Below are positions 32,409-43,703 of a stretch of 64,000 nucleotides of DNA, piece by piece. How positions within the stretch are numbered: the stretch's first letter is position 1; every line of letters begins with the position of its first letter. The notes beneath the pieces are model-generated. The model saw only the letters and a program-made list of their open reading frames with translations. It was not told where the DNA came from and did no database searches. Position numbers and translations under genes: made by a program. The DNA is from Curvularia sp. ZM96 (taxonomy: Eukaryota; Ascomycota; Dothideomycetes; Pleosporales; Pleosporaceae), in contig JAJGBQ010000001.1 in NCBI GenBank assembly GCA_022457065.1, positions 5,766,001-5,830,000 of the forward strand. The letters run 5' to 3'.

Positions 32409-34258
32409 TTAACTCCTCCTGGTATCATCTCCTCTGAACTCACCCTTTGCCATCTTCCTCGCCATTGCCCTCTCTCTTTCCATAGCACTAGCAAGCGTAT
32501 CCATTCTCTTAGCCATGCCTCCCATTTCAGGCGCTCCAGGAGGCATAAAACTGTCACCTCTGCTAACTCCGTTTCTGCTGCCCCCACCCCAGGCTCCGAG
32601 TCCCCAACCTCCGCCTGGGGCTACTGCTGGCCGTGTTGGCTCCCGGGTGACGAGCGCGCCGGGACCGTGTCCGTACATGCTGACTCTCTGGACTTTGCGC
32701 AGTCTAAGCAGGCCGTATACAGCAACAATAGCACCAAAGACGGTGCACCAGGCGCTGATTCCGTAAAATCCATAGTCTGACTCTTCGATGAAGTTCTTAA
32801 GATTCATACCGTAAAGGGCAGCGACAAACGTGCCGGCTGTTATCGCGAGCGTCAGGATAGAAAACTTGAGGTCGAGAAGCATAAGTGAGTTGCGGTTGGC
32901 ATCGAGAATGGCTTTGACACTATAGCAGGTCAGTAACTCTGGAGAACCATTTCGAAAGGAGGAAGAAAACATACATTTCCTCGGTGTTCCTAATACTCGA
33001 TACCAAGTTCTCGGCCGCCTGAACAATTTCATCGGCCACTTTATGGTACGACTCTAGGAGCATCTCGACTTCGGTGTGATCATCGTCCTTGCGCACTTTG
33101 CCCTCCGCCTTTTCGGTCAAGTACATGGCACTCAAATCATCGTCCGCCTCAAGCAACTCTTCCAATGCATTCCTCACCAATCTTGCTTTTTGTTCAAAAC
33201 TACCCAGCTTCTTGCTGTAAATCAGCAAGTACCTGAGCTTGTCCCTGTCGATATCTTCCTCAAGCTCTCTCAGAACCCTCACAACAGGCTCACTGACTCC
33301 TTCGAATTCTTTCTCCAAGCTTAACGTTACACTAATCAAGACGGCTTCCAGCGCCCTGAATTCATATGCAAGGGCCCCGTTGAGAGTTGATTCTTTCTGA
33401 CGGAGTCTGAGATCAAGATCGTACATGAACACGGACTGCGATTTCGAATCTGTGGTACCATATGCATCGAACACGAGGACGCGATTGTGCTTCAGCAATA
33501 CACGTAGATTGAGGAGGTTTATGAGAATGGCAGATGGTCGAACGAGGATATGCGGGAGGAGCGAGGAGTCGATTTTCCGAAGGTCACGCGGAAGAAGGCC
33601 ATACTTTCCTGGAGCGTTAGTTACGACATGATGATGGCTCGCTCGCCTTGCGTACCTTTGCGATCAATTCGCTCTTCTTGAACTCTCCGCTAACAAGCGT
33701 AACATTACCGTGCTCGTCCAATTCCGTACAGCGCATCTTCAATTCGTTTGTCGGTCGCATTATACGTCCCAGACTACTACCAAATCCCGATGAGCCGGTA
33801 GAAGATTCATCTGGTGGTGGGGGTGGGGGTTGCAATTGCGCCAGCTTCCGTATCTTCTGAGTATTGAAGAGGTTCCATCCATTGTTGGCGCGTGTTGTGG
33901 AAAATGTGCGGTGAGTGAAGTGGTCGGCACGTTGTAACGAAGTCTGCGGGGCGTGTTGAAAGACAAGCGATTGATTGAGAGTTGGTTGGGAGCCTTGATG
34001 CTCGACTGGGCATCTCGAGGTTATAAATCTTCTGCTATCACAGTGCCCTCCTTTTTCCAAATGGCTTGTAACTCTTCCGAACGAGCATGTTCCGGGGCTC
34101 CGTCCTATCTTACTGCCGATACCATATCCACGGCATTGCCGAGTAGTGTGGGCGCATTGCGCGATAGACGATGCGAAAACATTATTGACCTGAGCCCGCA
34201 GGAAGCTCAAAACCGACGGCGATGGGGCAACAACTCTCTGTATCAGAGTCGTCTTCAT
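32409..34258 (-). CDS. MRS2: mitochondrial inner-membrane magnesium channel MRS2
   Basis: Exons: 34258-33656, 33603-32975 and 32919-32409 (580 aa). A long basic N-terminus is a mitochondrial targeting region. Then come the conserved KSELIAK|YGLLPRDLRK join, DANRNSLMLLDLKFSI, and two transmembrane helices. The pore motif is YGMN, followed by an acidic loop (NFIEESDYG). The CorA/Mrs2/Alr1 family forms pentameric Mg2+ channels importing Mg2+ into the matrix. The first intron (33655-33604, 52 nt) must end in AAG rather than the nearby CAG (33609) to keep frame and the conserved YGLLPRDLRK. The Gly- and Pro-rich C-terminus is disordered. Confidence 0.93.
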
Positions 34259-34381
34259 AACTTTCCGGTGGAGTCGATACGTATGCGGAACCGATCCATA
34301 AAGTCGTTGATCAAATCTTTACTCGAGCCTTGTCTGCACGTCATTGCGTTTCCGCGTTCTTGGAAAATCATTTAGCGCTAG

Positions 34382-34393
34382 TGACGTCACGTG
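34382..34393. promoter_or_regulatory. CRE palindrome overlapping an E-box between divergent genes
   Basis: TGACGTCA followed directly by CACGTG (TGACGTCACGTG), about 125 bp upstream of the MRS2 start and about 90 bp upstream of the DUF1115 gene. It fits bZIP and bHLH binding sites; function is inferred. Confidence 0.5.
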
Positions 34394-34479
34394 CACCCGC
34401 CTACCTCCAACGGTTCCTCCTGGGAATCCAATCTCATGATCACAAATTCTCTGGCCTTCAGTCGTTCAAATCCAATGGC

Positions 34480-34863
34480 ATGTCTCATCAGCTTTACAAC
34501 GCGCTGATTCGAACGCATCACATCACTTCGCGTAAGAAGGTTGCCAAACTCAAAGCGGCAGCGTCAAATTGTCATGTATACGCTCTGCTGCGAAGTGGAG
34601 GTTGTCCTGGCATCATGTACTGTCAAGGTTCAGAGCTTGGCGTAAGAGGATGGGTTGCCAATGTTCAGAGACTGCGCTACAAGGACTTCCAACTTGTAAC
34701 AAAGCCTGCTGAAAAGGAAGGCGTCGGGAAGGAAGCAGAGAACGGTGTTGCATATGGAAAACTGGAAGAGGTGGATACTGTTAAAGACTTTGGAGAGAAA
34801 ATGGAGAGGATTGGTGTTTGGAGGTGGTGGAGAAAGGGCATGGGTTATGTGGGTAATGAGTAA
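34480..34863 (+). CDS. DUF1115 (RWDD2 C-terminal-like) protein
   Basis: 127 aa, single exon. The block HHITSRKKVAKLKAAA followed by VYALLRSGGCPGIMYCQG and GWVANVQRLRYKDFQLV matches the C-terminal DUF1115 region of RWD-domain protein 2. Filamentous fungi also have it as a short stand-alone protein. The RWD half is absent. The start MSHQLYNALIRTHH is preferred. An in-frame ATG at 34330 would add 50 residues of unconvincing sequence that overlap the CRE/E-box promoter element. Molecular function is unknown. Confidence 0.75.
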   Translation: MSHQLYNALIRTHHITSRKKVAKLKAAASNCHVYALLRSGGCPGIMYCQGSELGVRGWVANVQRLRYKDFQLVTKPAEKEGVGKEAENGVAYGKLEEVDTVKDFGEKMERIGVWRWWRKGMGYVGNE

Positions 34864-35125
34864 AGACGGACATGATGTGTCGTTTACGCTACATGCTCGC
34901 GGGCAAGATGCCGGATGGTGTTGACACAACCCAGCCGAAGACGGCTCAAAGCGAGGTGAAACAACAGTACCTAGAAGTTGAGACCACTAGCGTCATTTTT
35001 CCAGCCCCCTGCAGACCAGAATCAGCAATATTTTCTAGGATGAGATGGAAACACAGGCTTTACTGCCTATGTTCTGAGCAACCTATATTTTTCTAGCCGA
35101 GATGTTCATTCTGCGTCTTGTATCA

Positions 35126-36982
35126 CTAACCCAGTCGAATCTTCTTGCGAAACTTGTCCGCAAGTACAAGACGATTAGTCCAATCGTATACAATACCTAC
35201 ACGCTCCCAGTGGTCGCCCATGTTGCTAACAGCGAGTGCGTAGTTCTCATTGTCATGACCACCGTAGATCAGATGAATTATCAAATTGGAGCCAGGTGAT
35301 GTTGGAGCTGATTCTGTGTTTCTCGAAACTTCGATGGAAATTGGTTCGTGAGTTGTTGATCTTACAACAAAACGATCAAAATAGCTCTGGGGTTCGATAT
35401 CAAAAACGGAGGACACAAAGGCTTCTATGTGAATGAATCGGCTGGGACGATCTTTGGAGAGCAGTCCTTCGCTGTAATTGTTCAGATCATCGTAGCGCAG
35501 CTTGTATTTTGACAAACTGCACAATTCGCCTGACATAAGCTCTACCTCGAACTTTGGCGCACTTCCTGGGTACGATGGTTCACAATCGACTTTCCGAGGG
35601 AGGGACCACTGAACTGCACCATCATTGGACGTCCAGGACCAAGTAGGAAATCCCTCGCGGCGTGTGCGCTTGGTTGAATCCCAACACAAGCTTTCTTCAA
35701 ATACCAAGTCGTGGGAGAATGGCAGACCCCATAGATGAAGAACTCCTCGGTCTTTCTGCAATCGTGATAGGACGCCGAGGAAAGCATTAAGAATATCATC
35801 AGGGTACGAAAGTTGCCTTCTAGAGTACGCTTCAATACAGCCATAAGTCGTCAAATCTCCCAAGGAGTGCTGACTTTTGGATGCAGACGATGCTTCTTTT
35901 GACAGCCAATCAAGCGATTCCCATTCGATCTTGTCGTAAACCCCAAAGAACAGTTGTTTGTCGGTGAAGTACAACTGGCGTTTCGACAGCAAAGCCTCCT
36001 GAAACGTCCAACCCCTTGTCCCCCAGATGCTGCTATCAATCTCCTCTAGTGCGGGAACTGCCAATATGTAGCCAAGATCTTTAACTTTAAGGGATGGATA
36101 TGATGTACGCGGATGAGAGACTCCCGGTAGGCCGTGGGTAGAGTCGACCCCTGCGCAAGCAATGACAGTCAGGGCTGATTCCGAATACACCCTGTCCATC
36201 TGTTTAATCTGCTGCGCGCGTGTGTCATGGCTTCCATAAATGCAATACCGATCGACCCATAAATAACGGAAGTTAAGACCCAAACAAACAGTGATGCAAT
36301 CTTCAATGGTAGAGGGGATTTGCAATGGGAGTGATTCGCGGTCATATTTTCCAGACCCTGGTGCAGTCTGGCTTGAATTTACAGAACCCCAGACATAGCT
36401 GAGAGTAACGTAAGGTTCCTTTTCTGGGAGGAGAATGAGCTTTCGCGTAGTGCAGTCAACGACAATTAATGGCACAGTCGATCGCAACTCCTCAGCTGGC
36501 TCCTCCCGCGATTCCAGATACGGAGTTGTTCGGTTCATCCATTCGGTTATGGTCGCGAATGAAATAAGCGGTGATACCATTTTAGGTTGAGGTACTGTTC
36601 GTTGTCGTTTGCTGGCAACGCAGACCATTGGGTTAAGTGAAATCTTCGTCGTTGAATCCGAATCAGGAGACACAGAGAATCGCAAACACTGAACATATGG
36701 ATCCTTGCGCCATGACCATGAATCCAGGTTTGCCCATGCACGCTGTCCAGCGCACCGAAGCAGAGCTCTATTACTAATTAGTCAAGACGCGACAGAGACG
36801 AGATCGTACCTTATTGGCAAGCATTTGAGTAGGAACATGCACAATGAGCATGTTTCGGTCCATTTGTCAAGAGGTGGGGGGTCCCAAATGCGCCATTCGC
36901 TATCTCTTCCTTCTGAGAAAAATAAGTCAAGTGGGATTTCACTACAGGTGGAACATAATGAAAATTCCGAGGCGTTATCCAT
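35126..36982 (-). CDS. heterokaryon incompatibility (HET) domain protein
   Basis: Exons: 36982-36810 and 36767-35126 (604 aa). The first exon gives the N-terminal cysteine pairs common in this family (CSTCSEIPLDLFF, CSLCMFLL). The HET domain (about residues 160-320) shows LSYVWGS, IEDCITVCLGLNFRYLWVDRYCIYG, the D-x-A-x-Q-I-like QIKQMDRVYSESALTVIA, and WGTRGWTFQEALLSKR. HET proteins trigger cell death on fusion of incompatible strains and are often expanded and polymorphic in Pleosporales. The intron is very short: 42 nt with the acceptor at 36768, or 36 nt with that at 36774. Both keep frame, differing by two residues. Specific recognition partner unknown. Confidence 0.88.
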
Positions 36983-37418
36983 CTCGTAGTTCGAAGTAAT
37001 ATAGAAACCAGAAGCAATCAAATGAATGAAAAAAACACAACAGAATAGAAAAAGTGGTGCAGCCAAGTGTTGAAAGAGTGTTGCCTAAAGCTGACACGAT
37101 ATGGAAGCGGGGCAAGTAGGTAACACAGAATGCAGTGCCTGTATAGGTAACATCCTATTGGTGCATAACATCCTCCTACCAACAGGACAATACACCATAC
37201 CTTACGCATGCTTTATGCTTGGACCTCATTCACTAAAGTAATGCTTAAGAGATAATCCAGGCATAATTGGAGGTACCTCTGGTGGGGCTTCAACTGGAAC
37301 TGATCCTACGTCCATATCCGTTCATGTTAAGCGCAAGTTCTAGAGGATCGAAAAATAATTGGAATCGATAATGTTCAAAGCTGATATGCTACACATCCTG
37401 TACTATCGATACTATCTC
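36983..37418. other. intergenic
   Basis: AT-rich spacer between the HET gene (its promoter side) and the 3' end of the transporter gene. No gene supported. Confidence 0.45.
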
Positions 37419-39278
37419 TTAATACTCTTTCGCAAGCTTACTTCTCGCACGCAACAGATGTCCATACTTGAACATAACGAACGGAATCAGACTCAGCACC
37501 GTTCCAAATAGTGCAAGAATCAAACCAGCATACTGACTGCCTACGTTGTGGAAGAAGGCGCTCGCAAAAAGTGGTGTCACAGCACCGAGTGTGTTCCTCA
37601 TAAGACCTTGACCAGCAATAGCTGAGGAAGATGTATCACCATAACAGTCGGCCGTGTACGAATATGTGCTTTCGAAGACGAAGAAGATACCAAAAGCGAT
37701 AGGGGCGAGGCCGATGACTGGTCCGACCCAGCTAAGGTATTGGTATTGCGTGAAGGAGTAGATAAACAGGCCAATAGGAAGCCAGACAGCACCGAACATC
37801 GCACCGTAGAGACGATGCTCGGGGACAACGCGCACATTAGGATCTGCTTGGAGCTTGTTGTATTTGTTCATTTGGAGATGATGGGCTGCCCAGCCGAGGA
37901 CAGTGCCGACAGCGAGAGAGATATAGGGAAGTCCGCTGACTCCCTCGTTCCAGCCGCGCTTCTCGGTGAAGGTAATTGGGATGACGGATAAGAACAAGAA
38001 AACTACGGCCCAACAGAAAGCAATCCAGAGACCGAAGGCGAACACGACGGGTTCGGTGACCAGCATGCGGATGGCCTTGACGGAGGATGCCTTAAGCATG
38101 GACTTGACATCGGGGGTGTAAATGTCATCTTCAGCAACGTAGCGCTCGTCGCCAGTTGCCTTTTGGAGCTGTTTTGCGCGCTTGTGGAGCTTCGCACCGC
38201 CACGGGTCTCCGGGAAGAAGACGAAGATGAGGATCAACAGGGGAATGTTAGCCAGACCTTGGATGCCCTCCACCCAGCGCCAACCGAGAGCTTGGTCGAT
38301 GAAGCCAGCGTAGATGGGCGCAGCGACGGTACCGAAAATGGCTACAAAACTGAACATGGCCATGGGTCGACCTCGCTTGTGTGGTTCGTACATGTCATCA
38401 AATGTTCCGCCGACAAGGATGGTACCCACGCATCCAAAGAGACCGAGGAGCAGGCGAAGACCGATGATGGTGGAAATGCTTTGTGCCAATGCGAGACCAA
38501 TAAAGATAAGCGAGAAGCATAGGAAGGCACTGGCGTATACAATTTTGCGACCAACAAGCTCACAAAAGGGGGCCAGCACCATGGGCGCAATAGCACAGGA
38601 GATGTTGAAAGTAAACAGTCCAAGTTGCCCGTATATGGTGTCGACACCAAACTCCTCACACATGCTGTTGATACCCGAGCTGTACGCTGTAGTCGCGAGA
38701 CCAATGAAAAGGGTCATCAAGTTCAGCATCGTGGTGATGCTGCGCTTGTACCATGGATTCCAGTTGAAAGGATTCTCTTTATCGCCGGTAGCAAAGCTTA
38801 GGACGATATACTCTTTGCCTTCGTGGTTGACCATCTCGGTCAAGGTAAGAGGCATGTCGCAGTCCACATGCTTGATAGGCCCACAAGCCGGATCGATGTC
38901 CTCGATATCATCTGTGAGATATTTTCCACCAGCAATCCTCCCAATCATAAGCTCGCCCTTCTCATTGCGGAGAATCTCCGAGTTCATAGACACATTGTCT
39001 TCATCGGCGAGCTTACTGTTCACCCTTGACAGAAAAGCGGGTGTAGAGGCGCCGGTGTGAGGCGCAGTATTGGCGGCAGTGTTGGCAGCAGTTTGAGCAG
39101 CAGTTGAGCCGTCGATAGTGTAAGGGATAGAACCGTTTCGGGGCGTCGTTATCGATCCATTTCGAGGTGTGACTGGCGCGCTCTGAGCCACTCGGTAGGA
39201 CGAATTCGCTCTTGACGCTGCAAGAGATGGAGGCCGCGAGGATTTGTTGTAAAAGGATGGCCCATAGTAACCAGACAT
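37419..39278 (-). CDS. major facilitator superfamily transporter (DHA1-type, drug/polyamine)
   Basis: Single exon, 619 aa. The cytosolic N-terminus (~180 residues) is Ser/Thr/Ala-rich with a small internal repeat (TPRNGSI twice, TAANTAANTA). Then GDKENPFNWNPWYKRS and 12 hydrophobic segments follow. The loop 2-3 motif reads GRKIVYASAF, and ETRGG closes helix 6, as in fungal DHA1 proton antiporters for drugs, polyamines or secondary metabolites. The substrate cannot be read. The start is the ATG of MSGYYGPSF; an upstream in-frame TTG is not used. It follows the HET gene on the same strand. Confidence 0.9.
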   Translation of the reverse strand: MSGYYGPSFYNKSSRPPSLAASRANSSYRVAQSAPVTPRNGSITTPRNGSIPYTIDGSTAAQTAANTAANTAPHTGASTPAFLSRVNSKLADEDNVSMNSEILRNEKGELMIGRIAGGKYLTDDIEDIDPACGPIKHVDCDMPLTLTEMVNHEGKEYIVLSFATGDKENPFNWNPWYKRSITTMLNLMTLFIGLATTAYSSGINSMCEEFGVDTIYGQLGLFTFNISCAIAPMVLAPFCELVGRKIVYASAFLCFSLIFIGLALAQSISTIIGLRLLLGLFGCVGTILVGGTFDDMYEPHKRGRPMAMFSFVAIFGTVAAPIYAGFIDQALGWRWVEGIQGLANIPLLILIFVFFPETRGGAKLHKRAKQLQKATGDERYVAEDDIYTPDVKSMLKASSVKAIRMLVTEPVVFAFGLWIAFCWAVVFLFLSVIPITFTEKRGWNEGVSGLPYISLAVGTVLGWAAHHLQMNKYNKLQADPNVRVVPEHRLYGAMFGAVWLPIGLFIYSFTQYQYLSWVGPVIGLAPIAFGIFFVFESTYSYTADCYGDTSSSAIAGQGLMRNTLGAVTPLFASAFFHNVGSQYAGLILALFGTVLSLIPFVMFKYGHLLRARSKLAKEY

Positions 39279-40789
39279 GTTGGTCAAAGCTTGGGGGAAA
39301 TTGTGCTTGAGAAAGCAATAAAAAAGTGTGGGTGGGACACAGTGATAAAGGATGGCTATGGCTTCTTACCCAGGTCTAAAAAGGACATAGAAGAATCTGA
39401 CTTATCGACACCGGCGAGGTACCGGCGTCATAGGGAAGCAGGGGCGGTGTGGATTGATGGCCATTTTGCCCATGCCTCGACCGTAAACGCCCGACAAACC
39501 GGTCTCAAGCAGGATGCCAAAACGAAAGGCACCCATGTGGTCTCACCTTCCACGTCATACTGTCTGTGCGCCGGTGTTCACAGAGCCGCTCTGGTGGCCT
39601 TTAGGAGAACAATCGGACAAAAATTTGATACCTGTAACGTGTACCGCCACTATGCGCTCTAGCGTTCAGTATCGGAGGAAGAGTTTGGTGTTGAGGCTCT
39701 GCGGGACTCCACTTAGCGTGCGGATCAGTCGGTAGATTCGCGGCATGACGTCGTGCGTGGGTATCATGAGCCCAGAATTTGCATATGTTTCGACGAGACC
39801 TAGATCGAAGGTTATGCATGGCAGCCGTAAAGGTCCGAGCACGCGGCCGTCAGCAGCACCTGTGTGGTCCGATCAAGATGTCTCTGATAAACGCTCCGGC
39901 CGTGACTGATTCTCAGGCCCCTGTTGAGAACGACATCTTTGCCCTGTTCAATGCCAGGATTGTTTACCAAACTCGAACCTAGTCGCTTCATGATCTCTAT
40001 ATGTAAGCAATGAGTGGCAATACTATGCGTGGTCCTTTCGTCACACATAGTGAGGCTGCTTCCAGGCATATGGGGACAGGGTGCCTTTGAGGTGAACTGG
40101 AGAATGCTGCAAATAGCTGCTTTCAGTCAACCCATGTTAGTTTGTCAGTATATTTAAAACAGGGGTCAAAGAGAGGTACACTCCTAGGGCACTCAACGGT
40201 CAGTTGTGCTATGAGGCGAAGTGCTCATAACGGGCTGACTTGTCGATATGGCAGGGTCGACACTATGATTCTAGGGTTACCCAGTCCAAGTGCTGCGAAC
40301 AAATGCAAGTGTTGTTATCGATATCAAGTTGCACAGGTACACAACAGTGTGACCATGTTCAGTTATGCTGCTACCGTGAAATTATATCACTCTTAAGACG
40401 GTATCCAGGGAGAAACATAGAAATACAAGGCTGGCAAGACAACAGCACTCGTTGGAACCTGCTGGGCAATTTCTTTTCGTGTTCCATGGATGCTAGTAAT
40501 TGGTGCTTCGGGTATGTAAACAAATGCGAACGTCAAGTTGTTTGTGTCACGGACATGTTAGGCGATGCGAGGTAGACACCGAATAGCGTCTGTGCAATTA
40601 TTGTTGTTCCCTTTTCGAGCAGCGGTCTGACTTGGTCATGAAGGTGCCATTGTTTTGTATGAATTCCTGATAAACCCATGATCGTTATGAGACCGGCATC
40701 CGAATGCTGCATTGAGCGATGTTATCGGAGCATGATTGCCGATGTAGAGAAAACGCTCTAAGAACTCCACCCCAGTGCCCAATGTTCCC
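39279..40789. other. intergenic, 1.5 kb
   Basis: Promoter of the transporter and 3' flank of the ribosomal protein gene. Short open frames only; no RNA gene or repeat recognised. Confidence 0.45.
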
Positions 40790-41267
40790 TTAAACCTCAG
40801 CAATCTCACGGAGACGGCGGATTGTCGACCTTGTGGCGGCGGCAGCGGGAGTACTGATAATCTTGTTAGTAATGTCCTGATACAATCCGCGACTCTTCTC
40901 CTCGAATCATGTTGCGCTCGGGGGTGTCCAAGGGTGTCTTACGAGACGGTGTAGGCTCCTCCGGCGGTGGTCTTGCGGCAAGATCGGCAGTGCCAGATGC
41001 CAACGGACTCGCGCTTGACAGAGTTCTTTCCGCAGAACTGGCAGACGTAGCGGGCGTGTTGTGTGATCTATCGTGGTCATGAGCGACTGGTTCTGTTGGC
41101 AACGCGTAATTGCTGGGGATTGCGCACCTCCATCTTCTTGACCTGCTTTCGGAGCGAGGCACCGTAACGGGTACCGTACTTTCCGGTGATGCCGACCTTC
41201 TTTGTGCCTACATCGCCGTCAATAGCTGTCTTCTCCGGATCCGTGGGGCATACGCACGCTTCGTCAT
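40790..41267 (-). CDS. RPL43: 60S ribosomal protein eL43 (L37a/L43)
   Basis: Exons: 41267-41258 (10 nt), 41207-41128, 41067-40943 and 40853-40790 (92 aa, the exact family length). MTKRTKKVGITGKYGTRYG opens the protein. The zinc finger CQFC...CRSC sits in the middle, and the end RSTIRRLREIAEV is characteristic. It is a large-subunit protein binding 25S rRNA. Introns are 50, 60 and 89 nt; the first follows only ten coding bases, a layout frequent in fungal ribosomal protein genes. All joins restore the canonical sequence. Confidence 0.97.
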
Positions 41268-42287
41268 TTTGGCGGTTGTGTTTGATAGACGATGAGGAGT
41301 GGTCGAGGCTGGTAAGTGCGAGTAGGAGATGGTGGGAGGCTCGAAATTCTAAGCGAGCTATCACGTGATGCGGCCCTGGAAGAACTAGTGCCCGGTCATT
41401 TTGGAGAAGCACAGTAAAGCACGAATACCAAGTACCTTCGACTCGCCGTGCACTGGGAACATGCTTGCATTTGCTGCATCGACCAAACTGCTCGCTATGC
41501 CCTGATGATGGTGGCGTCGCCTGTTGCAAACCATTCACCACAGTTGCATATGCAGTCGTGCTGTGGGCGCCAAACACTTTGCAGCATCGGACCATCACCA
41601 CTCGGACAGTCTTTGTTCAGTTTCATACATAATGCCAGCACAATATACTGCACGCGTATAGCACCAAAAATTCTGAGTGGAAATGGGCTCCACTCTCAGG
41701 CCATGCCTAGGCGTCGACGTGTACATTGAGGCTGGACATCCCGGCAATATACATTCCGTTACAATAACAGGACCTGTCGAACGTTTTTCACGTTACAAGC
41801 GCCCTTGGGACTTGGCTGCTGGAATAGAGGAGGCGCAGCTGTGTACATAATTTGGAGTTAGGCTACCGATGTTGTTGAGCGCGTGGCAGCCAGCAGCTGA
41901 AACGACATTGAAACCGAAACAGCTGACAAGCACCCAAGGCGCCGATAGACCACGGAGAATACACCTGCCGAGACCTCCATGCGCTTATCGTCTGAAGACG
42001 AATGGATCTGCAATGCTGATGTCTATTTTGATCTGATTTTGGTGGATTCCTGCGACTTTCCTGGGGTTGTCGTACCTTGGACAACCTGGGGCGGAAAATT
42101 TAGCGCAGATCTTGGTTTCTCTATACCTCAGTGCATACAGACATGACTGAGGACGTATATAACCTAGGGCTGCAAGTTTCCTGGGAACTAAGGACAAGCC
42201 TCGTCTCGATTCTAAGCAGCGCTTAATTCGTATCGTCTTTTCTTTGAATGTTCCTCATAACCTTTATTATTTTCTAATCCAAGCAAC
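41268..42287. other. intergenic, divergent promoters
   Basis: About 1 kb between RPL43 (minus) and the PEBP-like gene (plus). No supported gene; both promoters lie here. Confidence 0.45.
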
Positions 42288-43430
42288 ATGGGTTCCCGTT
42301 ACTACTGGCCGGTAGCAATCCTAGCAGCTTTCGCATCGCATGCCGCAGCACAAGGCCAAAGCATCATACCTCAAGATCTCCGGGCCGGATTCACTCAGGG
42401 TGGTGACGAAGTCCAAGTCAGCTTTACTGGTCAGGCAGTCAACGGCTTCGAGGATGGAACAGTCTTTGAAAAAGATGGTTAGTAATTTGTAGGATTCGCT
42501 AAGAAACCAGTCACTCATGTCTATCTAGCCGTAGCGAAAGAACCCAAATTTGCGTTGGGCGATAGTAACGGCATTTCTCCAACAACTTTATATACCATCA
42601 TCATGGTAGACACAACATGTCCAAATGCTCGCAGGTTGCACTATGCTCGCGCAAACTTCAAGAACAACTTTGATATTACCAACATCGACACTGAATCAGC
42701 TCCCATTGTTGATTACGTTGCCCCGGGCTCTGTGGGCGAGAAGGGTGACAATAGGCAATATAGCTTCTTGATGTACCTCAACCCCGGACGACAAGAAATC
42801 ACCAATTTACAATTACCGGGGGAGAACGAGGCGTTCGATGTTAAGAAATTCCAGGATGACAACGGACTCCGAGATGCGCTAGCAGGCGTGGGCATGGTAG
42901 TGAAGCTTGGAGGGGAAGCAAACTGCGAGGGAGGAGGAGCCAATGAGCCGCCTAGCAATGCCCCAACAGCCACTTCGGCAAGCAGTGCGACTAGGCCTGC
43001 ATCGAGGACAAGCGCTGCTGCAAGTACAAGTGCTGCAGCGAGCCCTACGCGGACCGCAGACGCAGAGGTGCCTCAAAACACTGTTACGCCTTCTGCGACC
43101 GCGAGTGGTCCTGGTGGACAAAGGAGCAGTACCTCTGTATCGCCGCCAAGACCTTCACAGAGCCCAGCGAATTCGGCGGTCTCTTCGCCAGTCGCTGTCC
43201 CATCTGAAGCACCAGAATCACCAGAATCACCTGAGACCCCGGGACCATCTGAGACTCCAGTACCGTCTGGCATCTCTACCGTCCCTGTGCCAAGCTCGAG
43301 TGGGGCAGGTACCGCGACATCGACTGCTAGTCCGGCCGAGCAAACCGCAAATGTTGCTCCTGGAGGCTTCCGAAATTACAACTGCGAGATTATTGGATTG
43401 GTTATGGCACTTGGTGTTTTGGTTGTGTGA
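42288..43430 (+). CDS. secreted, probably GPI-anchored PEBP-like protein
   Basis: Exons: 42288-42477 and 42529-43430 (363 aa), intron 42478-42528 (51 nt). Residues 1-21 are a signal peptide (VAILAAFASHAAA). Residues ~75-200 match the phosphatidylethanolamine-binding protein fold (SPTTLYTIIMVDTTCPN, LHYARANF, a D-Y-V-A-P-G-S loop, YSFLMYLN). The next ~140 residues are a Ser/Thr/Pro/Ala-rich stalk with PES/PET repeats, likely O-glycosylated. The tail (NYNCEIIGLVMALGVLVV) is a hydrophobic GPI-attachment signal. The PEBP ligand pocket is only partly recognisable, so ligand and role (cell wall, adhesion or inhibitor) are open. Confidence 0.82.
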
Positions 43431-43703
43431 ACAAAAGCCATTGGTCTTGTTTTCAAGCATCGCGTTTTCCTATCTTGTACAGCCCAATCTAGATGTATTG
43501 CATATGTAGGTTTGATACCATCTTACACTATAATGTACAATTAAGTATCACTCTTTGTTCACTTCAGATGAGCTTACGAAGAAGTCTCTGCTGCATTGAT
43601 ACTGCCACCCTTGTTCGACCAACTTCCTGCTTGGCAGGGAGGGCAACTCCCTAGCCCTTTCGATTTTCATGTTTCCATCTACTGTACATAATGTGCAGCA
43701 TAA

